A stretch of 64,000 nt of DNA from Auricularia sp. M13 (taxonomy: Eukaryota > Basidiomycota > Agaricomycetes > Auriculariales > Auriculariaceae), in the NCBI GenBank assembly GCA_037042915.1, contig CM073198.1, forward strand, positions 3,410,001-3,474,000, read 5' to 3'. The notes below the pieces were generated by a model. It ran no database searches, had not been told where the DNA came from, and saw nothing but the letters and a program-made list of their open reading frames with translations. Position numbers and translations under genes: made by a program. Below, piece by piece: positions 33,088-43,648 of this stretch; within the stretch, counting starts at the first letter, position 1; each line of letters begins with the position of its first letter.

Positions 33088-36000
33088 ATGGCCCAAGATC
33101 CTGTATTCCAGGAACAGATACAGAGCCTCTTACTATCTGGATATGTACAAGAACACCTCGTTGTCGATTATATCGAGGAGACAACGCTAGCCGCAGCCGA
33201 GGTCAGCATATCGCAGGCTTCCTTCCGATCCATTGCAGCTGAAGGTCTTTGCGCGCATAGATTTTCCCAGCACTATGCATGCAGCCTCTCATCAATGCCA
33301 AGGGACTGTATACCGCCGCAGATCCCTTCGTTTCGCTTTTTCAAGAGCTGCAGCTGCGCGACGTGCCCGCATTCGACGAACCATGGGCCGCGAGCAACGA
33401 AACCCTGCACTACCTACGAGCGGCGATGCCTTTGACAAGGCAGCTGCGTAGCGAGGCGATCTGGCACGAGGACGACAGCCGTGCGCTCAGCTCTCTTCAC
33501 TGACGTTCATGGGGCTGAAATACTGCAGCATACGAGTCGTCTATGGCGGATTATATCGAGCCCGTGCTGACGCGATGCACGAGGCTCGCAACGCTCAAAC
33601 TGGGTGACCGAGGGTATTTAGCAGGCACGGATAGCTTGTTGAAGACCATCGCTCCCAAACGACTGCATCTGCCGAGCATAGACGAGCACGTCCCGCCTGA
33701 AGTGGAAGCCAGTCTCGTGTATGCCGCTCTCAGTGTTGTGCACGTAATCTGGTGCTGATTCGAGGCAGCTTTTCTGGACCGTCGCTAGACTCGCAGTCGA
33801 AGGAGTTCGTCCTCTCGTTCCTTCGCCCTCCCAAATCGGCTGGACGCAATCATGATGTATGGTCTCTGCCACTCGAACGCCAGGCCCCGCAGCCACTGTC
33901 TATCGAGCGCCCAATGTCGCCGCCGCTCTTTGCCCGTGCCCCGTCTCATCGTCCAAGTTCACTAGCAACTCTTCAGGACGTAACACAGCTCGTGCCGCTC
34001 ACCACAAAACTCGACCTACCGCAGGAGGACATGCACGCCGAAAACATGCGGGTCGTCAGCGGCTGGACAACTCTCGTCGAGCCGGCGTCGCCCTTGCCGT
34101 CCACGCCGCCATTGACCAATGGACCCTCGAGCGACGTGGACGAGCTGGAGTCTCCGACGCGACCAGGCCGCGGTCGTTTGTTCAAGCTGGATTCTCTTGC
34201 GAAGGACGACCATACCTTCCATTCTGACATGGGTGTGTCTGTCTTATTGCTTGTAGAGGTTTTGTCGACCGACAAGATGTGGCGGTAGACCCATTTTTGA
34301 TTCCTCGAGAGCGGAAGCCGAGGCAAGGAAAGCGCGCAAAGACGGAAACGTCAACGTACGCCAGGTCTCTTGCCGATTTGTGTTGGTATCGGTGGCTGAC
34401 TCCAGGAACAGGATGACCCAGACGTTGCAGCCTATTCTTCTCAGCAAGAAGAACGGATCCACACCAGATGCTCATTCCACCGCAGTGCCCACAGATAACG
34501 TCAGTGTCAAGACATGCCTGTCCGATGCGGCCACGGGTCTTGACTCACCGCTACGCTTGCGAGAAACGCTTCAACTTCCTGATGAGGACCCGTTCAACTT
34601 CGTCCTCCGCGAGCAGCTGGACGACAATCCCTTGATGGAAGGTGACGTGGGTGTGCTCCTTATAGACTTAGTGCACTGATAGTGACCGTAGTTCCTTCGT
34701 TCGCTGAACCTGAGCGAAGAGAGTCAAACATTGCCAAAATTCCACTGAGCGCCCTGCTCAGCAAACGCGATGGACCTACAGATCTTCGAGTGCCTGGTGT
34801 CCTCAAGAAGTTACCCATCAAGGCTCTGAGCATGGACTTGACCTGGAGGTACGCCCAGCTGCTGAAAGCGTGTGCGAGATTCCTACCTTGCGCCTAGACC
34901 AGTCAAGTTCGAGGAAAGCCTGCCATCCTTCGACGACGTTACTGGACAGCTACAACTTGCTGAAAATTCCGACGAGCTGCAAACCTTCCTATGGTCTATT
35001 CCTCACGACATGTCGAACCCTGCTCCGACTGATCGAGTCTTCGATGAACCGGTATCAGAACCTGCATGCGCTGACGAAGCTGACTGCTCCACTTTGCTAA
35101 CGCGCGAGGAGCGGCTTAGACTTAAACGCCAGCATTCTCCTTGTCTCAGTCCCGACCATGCAGAAGATGCGGAACAGCAACGACCTCATAAGCGGCCAAG
35201 AGGGGACACGCTATCCAGCGACCTGATATCTTCTGAGAGCCTCTTCAGCCCGCCATTCGCTCCAGTCTCTGAGATCGAGACCCCTGCTGCATCCTTCCCG
35301 CTTCTGCACTCCGCTCCTGCATCCCAGCTTCCATATTGCTCTCAATTCTCGGCGCTGTCGTTCGGGACTGACAGCAACTGTCTTCCGTACCCGCTGCTCG
35401 CCCAAGTCGAAGCTCCTGCCAGTCTACCGAATTCTGACATTGATATGGATGACCTGTCTTCGATCGAGTCGTTCCCGTCGCCTGAGCATGCGCATGTGCC
35501 CGACCCGATCGAAGAAGAGGCGATTCCAGCCGTTGATCATCTGCACGACTCTCTGGCTGGCCTTTCTGCCTCTCAGCTGCATTCTCCTGTCGTCGACGCT
35601 CGAGCAGATGGATATTCTGACGCGATCCGCCGTCCGGAGCCGGAGCCTGTTCTGCATGCTGTTTCCAAGTTGAAGTTTCACCTGCCAGCGATTCCTAAAG
35701 ACAGTGACGGCAGGGCCAGCTTTGATGCACCTTTTGTCCGATTCCTACGACAGATGGGCAAGACTGCTACTACCACTTCGCAGACGTCTGCTGTTGAGCC
35801 TGCTCTTCCCGTCGAACAACCTCGTGCCGTCATTCCCTCTGAAGTGTCTTCGTCTGACTCGCCGTTCCCCAAAGAGGTTCTTGATATGCAACCACTTTTG
35901 CCTCCCGAGTGGCAGACCGTTACCGAGTTCGCGACAGCCTTGCCGCCCCATCGTTATCTGTCCTCCGTGGAGTTTTCACAGAAACGCAGTGTGGTCTCGG

Positions 36001-36877
36001 TCCTGGCTGAAACTTTCAACGTCGAGCTGGTGGAGCGCGACGAGCTAGCGCCTTCGGCCTATGTGCATGTCCAGTTCGATTGCGACTCATGGTCTGTGTT
36101 CTGCAATTTTCAGATGTCTGATTCCACTTGATGCGTATGACAACAGTGTCATCTTCCACGCCCTCGGGTCGCTCCCGACGCAAGACAAGGCCCTGGTGTC
36201 CGCCATCGAGGGCATCTCGCAGTCCGTCACCTACATCGCGATCGTCTTCGAGTGCCACGCCTTCACGTTTACCGAGCCCGTCGTCAAAGCGCTGCGCCTC
36301 TTCCGACGCGCGCTGAGCATCAGCCAAGATGCTATGGAGACCATCCCGCCTGAGGCCAAGTTCGAGATCGCCTTTGCGCGCACGCCGGCGGAGGCTGCTG
36401 CGTTCGTGCGGATGCTGGGCGATGCGGCGCAGGAGCGTGGTGGGAGCCAATGTCAGTTGTGGGACAACAGGTTATGGCTGCGGGATGATCGGGATTACGA
36501 GGTTCGTCGGGAATTGTTCTGTTCAACCCATGTGCGCATGCCTGCTGACTCTTTGCTAACCTGAAGGACGAACGTCTCGTTGCCGCTTTGCCCTCCATGA
36601 ACACCTTCGCGGCCATCGTGATGCTCTCGCGCGTCGGATCGTGGGACGAGGTGCTCGACATGGCGCCCGAGAAGCGGCGGCACGCGTTCGGCGCCCTGGT
36701 CGGCACGCGGCGCATTGTGAGATTCCTGCTCTCCGTCGTGCCGCGCTAATCATAGTGCTGCTGTTATATCAGGACGTGGTCAACAAGGAGCTGGACGAAC
36801 GCATCCGCAGGTTTGCTGCGGAGGAGCTACAGATCGCGCAAGAGGAGGACGAGTTCTTCGATTCGCCTCTGCGTTGA
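33088..36877 (+). CDS. large protein with XPF-like C-terminus, SHOC1/Zip2-type meiotic candidate
   Basis: Eleven exons, join(33088..33201, 33261..33480, 33529..33718, 33769..34232, 34289..34355, 34406..34641, 34692..34848, 34898..36091, 36147..36501, 36567..36716, 36773..36877), give 1,083 residues with every phase closing. Residues 1 to about 830 are low in recognisable motifs: a short helical head, then Ser/Pro/Glu-rich linker sequence. From about 830 the sequence looks folded: RYLSSVEFSQKRSVVSVLAE, VHVQFDCDSCVIFHALGSLP, GISQSVTYIAIVFECHAFTF and KFEIAFARTPAEAAAFVRML. This alternation resembles an XPF nuclease-like fold without the ERKxxxD catalytic motif. Next is DERLVAALPSMNTFAAIVML, which resembles a helix-hairpin-helix. 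Catalytically dead XPF plus HhH is the plan of SHOC1/Zip2, the crossover-promoting ZMM factor. The identity is inferred by architecture, not by a recognised orthologue. Confidence 0.62.
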
Positions 36878-37231
36878 ATCACTGCATGATCTACATACTG
36901 CACAGCACCGGGAGTTGCTCGTTATATGGCGAGGGCATCCGGTGTCCGGTTTTGCATTGTCGATCATCACTCTTGCCCGGTTGGTCAGAGGACCTCAGCA
37001 TGCCGAAGCAGCGCACACTCGTTCCCGTGTTCTAATTTTCACATTGTCGCTTATACTTAGTAATTGCTCCCAAATAGACTACTGTACGCATCCTGAACAG
37101 CTTGAACAAGGTACCGATGTGCTCGGTTTTACGAAGAGTTCGACTTCGACGGGGCTGTGCTAGCTGCGGAGTTTGACGCGTTTAAACTCTTTGACAGCCG
37201 CGCCGCACAAAGTCGCAGTACACCGCGACAA
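36878..37231. other. intergenic, no gene seen
   Basis: This is the 3' region of the XPF-like gene and the promoter of CMC1. Nothing else is recognised. Confidence 0.5.
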
Positions 37232-37604
37232 ATGAACACGCTCTCGCGACGCGAAGAGGAGGCGCTGCTGAAGGAGACCAAGGCGCGTGCGCTGAAAGAG
37301 TGCGATGATATAGTCAAAGGTCTGTGCACGTGCTCACTTGGATCAGAAGAAAAGAGAGTGCCAACCCATCGCTTTAGAATTCGCGAAATGCGCTGAAGGA
37401 CGGATGATATCCGTTGCGTGGGCGTGTCGGGACAAGTGGAGCGACGTACAGTCGTGCATGCAGCAATAGTTGAGTGACCCGTTTGTCGCAGGGACGCGCT
37501 CACACCAAAGGATTAGCACTGGCCCTGAGCAGATGGACGCGTTACGAGCAGAGTTCATAAAGCTGAGACGAGAGGAGGCCGAGGGCAGATCTATAGCGCG
37601 CTGA
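37232..37604 (+). CDS. CMC1: CX9C mitochondrial protein Cmc1
   Basis: Three exons, join(37232..37319, 37378..37468, 37517..37604), give 88 residues. It reads MNTLSRREEEALLKETKARA, then LKECDDIVKEFAKCAEGRMI with a CX9C pair, SVAWACRDKWSDVQSCMQQY with a second CX9C pair, and TGPEQMDALRAEFIKLRREE. This is the twin CX9C plan of Cmc1/COX assembly proteins, imported into the intermembrane space by Mia40 and needed for cytochrome oxidase assembly, where it works with Cox1 and copper delivery. In the second intron the acceptor is GATTAG at 37511-37516; the AAAG just before it would break phase. It is easily missed because no single exon exceeds 91 bp. Confidence 0.85.
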
Positions 37605-37772
37605 ATGACCGGCGTACTTGCTATTAAGTAGGTCTGTGCGGCCATAGAGACGAGTGATCGTAGGAATGCCGAAAGCCGACTCGCCAAGTTAGAAAATGTG
37701 ACCTCTTGTCGGAGTCTGTGACCCAGTTCTCTCTTCCCTTAGCCCTCGCAGCATCCCCATCCCAGTAGAAGG

Positions 37773-40376
37773 ATGGTTCCCAAGCCGCTCACCCTAGTCG
37801 CCCTCACGGCATCCACTCTCAATGTAATTGCGCCGGCCGTCGCTCAGGCCCCTGGCACCTTCGAGCAGGTCGGCAACACGCTCGTTTCTGCAATGGTACG
37901 CGGCATACACCCGCCTGCTGCAACCGCCCTCACGCGTGCGCCAGATGCTGCTCGTCGGCAACGACGAGAAGGTCTACATTATTGGTATGTGCGGCATTTG
38001 TGCCCCGCGTGGCTGACCGCTGAGCACCCGCCGCAGACAAGGCAGAGAACAACCCCACCAAGATTGGTGGTCACCCGGCGTGGGGCGCTGTCTGGTGAGC
38101 CTAATTCCCGCAATTCTGCCAAGGCTTGGCTAGCTGACCGTCGTACGTGCAATAGGGACATCAAGACGCGCACCGTGACGCCGATGGACATGCCCACAAA
38201 CCCGTTCTGTGCGGCAGGCATGCACATGCCCAACGGCTCGTTCGCCGTCTTCGGTGGTAACGCGCCCGTCGGCCCAAACGGCGTCAACACGCCCAAGGTA
38301 CGAGGCGGTTCACATGTTGCGCCCATAGCGTACTTGACAGGCGCTGATCAGACTGTTTGCTCTCTTCCATAGGTCAATGGCCAAACCGTCCAGGACCCGA
38401 CGTACAAGGATCTGGACGGCCGCAAGGGCATTCGTATCATCAACCCGTGCACGGGTCCTAACGACCAGTTCGGCGCTGAATGCCAATGGTACGAAGACCC
38501 CGCCACGCTCTCCATGCAGGTCGAGCGCTGGTACCCCGGCATCGAGCCGCTGGCAGACGGCTCCGTCGTTCTCATTGGCGGTGCAAAGTCGGGAGGTATG
38601 TCTTGTCCATCGCTCGACAAGTATTCGCCAAGCATGCTCGAGCTAACTTGAATTCCAAGGATACGTAAACCGCAACTGGCCTGACACCGACCCCGGCAGG
38701 GAGGGCGGCGGTGCGATCCCGTCGTATGAGTTCTTCCCCTCGCGTGGCAAGCCGGTCGACATGCAGCTCATGATCGACACGTCTGGCCTCAACATGTACG
38801 TTCACGCGTACCTCATGCCTTCCGGTGCCATGTTCGTCCAGTCCTACCTTAAGACAAGTAAGCACAGCTTAAGTAGTAATGTGGCGTTAATGCTGATCCT
38901 TTAATTTCAGTCATGTGGGACTACACGGAGAACAAGGAGACGCCTCTCCCGGACAGTGTGTGCTAAACGATGCCGCATGAATCAAACGCTTACCGTGGTG
39001 TGCAGTGCCGAAGGGCGTTGTCCGTGTCTACCCCGCCTCCGCTGCGGTGGCCATGCTCCCGCTGACTCCCAAGAACCAATACACCCCGACTATTCTGTTC
39101 TGCGGTGGCTCTGACATGCCGGACGAGGCTTGGGGCAACTACACTGCGCCCAACTACGACCCGTGGCTCTGGCCAGCGTCGAAGGATTGCCAACGTATCA
39201 CGCCCGAGCCGACTGACGGTTCCAAGGTCGAGTACGTCCAGGATGAGGACATGATCGAGGGCCGCACCATGGGCCAGTTCATCTACCTTCCCACGGGCAA
39301 GCTTCTCGTCCTCAATGGCGCTGTCAACGGCACGGCAGGCTACACGAACGTCGGCGTATGTATTGCTGTTCATTTCTCATCCAATCGCTGATCCCTGGCC
39401 AGACTCCTCTCACCAAGCCCGAGGACATGCCCTTCGGCACGGGCCTGGCTGCTGGTCCGACCCTTACCCCTGCCATCTACGACCCCGATGCTCCCCTGGG
39501 TTCTCGCTGGTCGAACGAAGGCCTGAGCGCGTCGGAGATTCCGCGTCTGTACCACTCGACCGCCGTTCTGCTTCCTGGTATGTCTGATCTGGCTAGATGT
39601 ACAACCGCTGACGCGCATGTGAAGATGGTTCTGTCTTCGTGGCTGGTTCTAACCCGAGCGTCGACTACTCTCCGAACGCTTACTACGCGACCGAGTACCG
39701 CGCCGAGTACTTCTACCCGCCGTACTGGGGCAAGCTTCGCCCGACCGTTTCTGGCATCCCTGAGACGCTCACCTACGGCGGCGAGTCGTTCGACATCACG
39801 ATAGATCCCGCTTCGTACAGCGGCGATGCCAACGACGCTGCCGAGAGCGCGACCGTTGTCCTCATCCGCTCGGGCTTCTCGACCCACGCGATGAACATGG
39901 GCCAGCGCTTCATGCAGGTTCGTCCAAGTCTACTTGCTGCAGTCCTGTGTACTCCGCGGAACTGACGCCTCCTTCGTGCAGCTCGAGAACACATACACTG
40001 TCGCAGACGATGGCACCATCACGCTGCATGTTTCGCAGCTCCCGCCGAACGCCAACCTCGTGACGCCGGGCTCGATCATCTTCTTTGTGAACGTCAACGG
40101 CGTTCCCAGCGTGGGCAAACATGTCATCGTCGGCTCGGGCAAGATCGAGACGCAGCAGACGCTCGCCGTGAGCGAGCTGCCGCCGAAGACGCCGTCGACT
40201 ACTGGCGCGAAGGGCTTGGGCACCGACCCCACGCCCGACAACGGCGCGGCGTCGATGCGCGCGTCGCTCGGCGTCATCGTGGGTGGTGCTGTTGCGCTCT
40301 TTGTTCTGATGGGTGTGTCTCGATCCGTAATTGACCCTGTGTAGTGTCACTAACTGCGACTACTCCAGGTCTGTAA
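37773..40376 (+). CDS. secreted copper radical oxidase, glyoxal oxidase type (AA5)
   Basis: Twelve exons, join(37773..37895, 37945..37984, 38037..38094, 38156..38297, 38373..38595, 38660..38857, 38911..38955, 39006..39355, 39403..39577, 39625..39917, 39982..40312, 40369..40376), give 661 residues. A signal peptide (MVPKPLTLVALTASTLNVIA) starts it. Active-site positions known from glyoxal oxidase are visible. The Cys of the Cys-Tyr cofactor lies in NPFCAAGMHMPNGS and its Tyr in QVERWYPG; the axial Tyr and a copper His lie in RLYHSTAVLLPDGS and the second His in FSTHAMNMGQRF. The C-terminus has a Thr/Pro stretch and one hydrophobic helix (LGVIVGGAVALFVLM), so the enzyme may be membrane-anchored. 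It oxidises aldehydes or related substrates and releases H2O2 for peroxidases in wood decay. The last exon is 8 nt (GT CTG TAA); if its intron is kept, the tail reads VSRSVIDPV instead. Confidence 0.93.
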
Positions 40377-40964
40377 AGACTCTGAAGCAAACCCATGCAT
40401 GACGACGGACACGGCACTTACGGCATTAACGGATATAGTTACGGACAGCAACACCAATGACCGGCTTGCGAGCCCGGACAGGTGCCAGGGAAACCGCCCC
40501 TACAGCGAGCGTGTATCCTGGGCATGGACAGGGACGGTATTTCAACACCATGCGCTGCCGGTCCCTGGTGCACCGGCAGCTCAGCCATCTCCAAACAATT
40601 CCCATTTCTCCCCACTACCCTCGCGATACAGGCGCATCCTTCTTGTTTCTTGCATACCTCTCCCCATCCTCGCATATCACCCACCTAGTAGTATTCCGCA
40701 CACATTCCTTCGAAATTGCGGTGTGCTGCGCAACGGACTCGTATTCCCCAGTGTAGCTTCTTTTTTGTTCGCTTCGATAACGTTGAGTGCGTTATACGAG
40801 AAATTTTGGAACTTGAAAGTTGCACTCTTGCAAATGACGGTGGATGAAAAGGGTCCGAGAGACAGCACGGTGGCATGGACAAACAAGCGGCCACAAACCT
40901 GTTCGCCTCCCGCCGTGAGCCGAGGAGATCAGCTGCAAGGCCGCAGGGCGCTACTTGAGCTACG
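40377..40964. other. intergenic, no gene seen
   Basis: This is the 3' region of the oxidase gene and the promoter of the NudE gene. Short frames only. Confidence 0.5.
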
Positions 40965-43144
40965 ATGGGCGTGCACGACGACGAGTGAGTGCCGCGCGCC
41001 ACAGCTGGCCGGCTGGGCAGAGCGCTGACCGTCGCGCGTGGGGCGGTTGCCATGCAGATATGACGAGAACACGGACTGGCGCGCAAAGTACCTCGAGGCC
41101 GCCGACATGCTCGCCGAGACGCGCGCCGAGCTCGACGACTTCCAGCACTCGTCCAAGGAGCTCGAGGAGGAGCTCGAGCGCGAGCTCGAGCGCACCGAGC
41201 GCGCGCAGGAGGAGCTGAAGAGCAAGGTCGTGCGCGCCGAGGCCGAGCGCGACGACTGGAAGGTGCGCTGCGCCGTCGCATGCTCGCTCTGCCCGCTTGC
41301 TGACCGCTTTTCCAGACTCGGTTCATGACGCTCCAGACGCAGCACAATACGACAACGACGTCGCTCCAGCGCGAGCTCGACCAGCTGCGGCAGACGCACC
41401 AGCAGCTCAAGTCGCAGATGCGCGAGCTCGAGATCGGCAACGACGACCTCGAGGGCCGCGAACGCGCTGTCGCGTCGTCGCTCGCCGACTTGGAGAACCG
41501 CTACGCGAAGGTGCTCGAGGAGAAGATCCTGCTCGAGCAGGAGCTGCTCGACAAGGCCACGCTCGAGGAAGAGTGCCAGCGCCTCAAGGACGAAGCCCGC
41601 GGTGTGTATACAGGCTTCATTCGGTTGACTGTATTGACAAGCTGCTGCCAGACCTCGGCGAAGAAGTCTACGTGCTCAAGGAGCAGCTCAACGAGGCAAA
41701 GGCCAATGCGCATCTCGCCGCCCCCTCCACGTCGTCGCTGCCGCCCGTACCATCCAGGACGTCTTCAACGTCGGACAATCTGCTCAGCACCGAGCCGCCC
41801 GACTTGCTCCTGTCCGAGCTGACGGAAGTTGGCACTACGCCGTTAGAGGAAACGCCTATCTCGGCGGCCTCCACGACTTCTGCTACCTCGTCAGCTGCGT
41901 ATCCCTCGCCTGCATCGAGCGGCCAGACTGCTGTGCTGCAGCGTGCGGGTTTTGTTCGGCAGAACAGCATCCCAAGCACCAGTGGTGCGCTATCGCGTTC
42001 CAGCACGATGCCTTCCATCTCGCCTACGCGTCTGCCTATGCGCGACCCTGCTCGCCCGAGCCCCAGCCCGCGTCCCCAGATCCCGACATACACCTCGACC
42101 TCATCTACTCGTACGAATACACTCAACAGCTCGACTTCTTCCACCTCGAAATCCAAAGGCGTCCAGATGGTCAGCGAAATGCGCGCCCGCGTGCGCACCC
42201 TGGAGCAGAAACTGCACACGCGCGTGCCGCGTCTGCGCATGGGCAGCATTTCCGGCCGCACTGTGAGCAACGGCTCGACCGACTCGCAGCCCAAGGAGTC
42301 TACCGCCACAAAGGAGAAGCCTGGCGCCGGAAAGGAGAAGGAGCGCGAACGCCTGAAAGGGGCGGAAAGCCCTGGCTGGGTGCTCATCATGGAAGAAAAC
42401 GCCACGCCCCAGCCCAAGTCGCGTCGGTCTGCCGACAGCGGCGGCTCGCGCTCGTCTACTGAGATTCGGCGCACTGGCAGCCCCGCCGACGTGCCCACAT
42501 CCTTCCGTCCAGCACAAAGTACATATGCCGGATCCTCTTCGGCGTCCGCGAGCGGCGGCGTACGGCGCCCCGCGTCACGTCTGTCCGCGTCGACGACCGA
42601 CGGCCGCTCCTCTATTGGAAGTACCATATCGACCTTATCCTCCGCTACGACTACATCAAGACCTACTACACCAACGTTCCTTCCTATCCCATCATCCTCT
42701 TTCCGCAGTTCAACCGCGACGCCGAGTTCCAGCGGACTGCCTGGAAGACGTACCTCTCTCGGGCCACCAGCGCAGACACCGATTCCGCCAACGCCGCGGG
42801 GCAAGGAGCGCCCAACGTCCGTGCCGTTCAGTGGGAGGCCGTTCGCCAACGGTCAGGCTGGCGGCAGCGGCGGGCTTGACAAGAGCCAGATCGGCATCCC
42901 GCGTAGCATGAGCAAGCAGCTGCCGTCGCTGCCCTCCATGACGAACCTCTCGGGCACGCGCAGCGGCACCTCTAGCCCGAACTTGCTGTCGCAGAGCCGC
43001 ATCGGGCGGCCACCGAGCGCATTCACGGGCATCCGGCGGCCCGCGGCAGCGATGACCCAAGACGATACAGCCGCGGGCGTGAACGGCACCTCGGCGAACT
43101 TGAAGGCGTCCACGCGCTTGCGCGCGGGCAGCTTCAAGTCGTAA
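40965..43144 (+). CDS. NudE/Ndel1-type coiled-coil protein
   Basis: Four exons, join(40965..40984, 41058..41262, 41316..41601, 41652..43144), give 667 residues. The first 175 residues or so are a continuous coiled coil: WRAKYLEAADMLAETRAELD, then DFQHSSKELEEELERELERT, and later RFMTLQTQHN, LEIGNDDLEGRERAVASSLA, LENRYAKVLEEKILLEQELL and VYVLKEQLNEAKA. The segment ELDDFQHSSKELE is a hallmark of NUDE family proteins, which bind LIS1 and dynein to guide nuclear and organelle transport along hyphal microtubules. The remaining 470 residues are Ser/Thr/Pro-rich and disordered, with a second short coiled segment (GVQMVSEMRARVRTLEQKLH). That tail is longer than the family usually shows. A start further upstream is not needed. 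Confidence 0.88.
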
Positions 43145-43648
43145 AGCCCTTTTCTTTCTCGCCTCCACGCCGAACTCCGCATCCCCTCCGCCTTGTTGAG
43201 ATTCTGAAGGTATATTCTCTAGATCGCTCACCGTTACCCCTCATGATTCTGCATGATATCCGTTTCTCGACCTCGACCCCTCTCCACTATGGAATGGAAT
43301 GAACACTCATTAGCAATTAGCAAGCCTTTTGTCCGGTCCTCTCTTCTCTCTTCCCTGCCAAATGTGTTTCTGTCCGCACGTATATGTATGCCATCATCTC
43401 TCGCCCCCATCCTCGTCTCGTCTCGTCCTTGGCACTGGCACTGGATATGATTCAGACAGCTTTGTAACGACTAACGGAGTATCTGCGCCTGTACGCCTTG
43501 CAAAGTAGGCTGGTGCTTATATATGCTTGATTCTACCTCATAAGCGCCAGTGCGCGCGAGGACGCCGATTGGGGTCAGCGCTACATTCCATCCGCAAAGC
43601 AATCTATGTGATGGTCCGCGCGCAAAACAAGAGGTCGACTCTGTACTA
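43145..43648. other. convergent 3' region between NudE and NOP12
   Basis: This is the spacer between two converging genes; no gene seen. It probably holds both polyadenylation regions. Confidence 0.5.

Noticed and set aside
41668-42849. A 393-residue minus-strand open frame
   Set aside because: It is antisense to the disordered tail of the NudE gene, whose splice phases and coiled-coil head are convincing.
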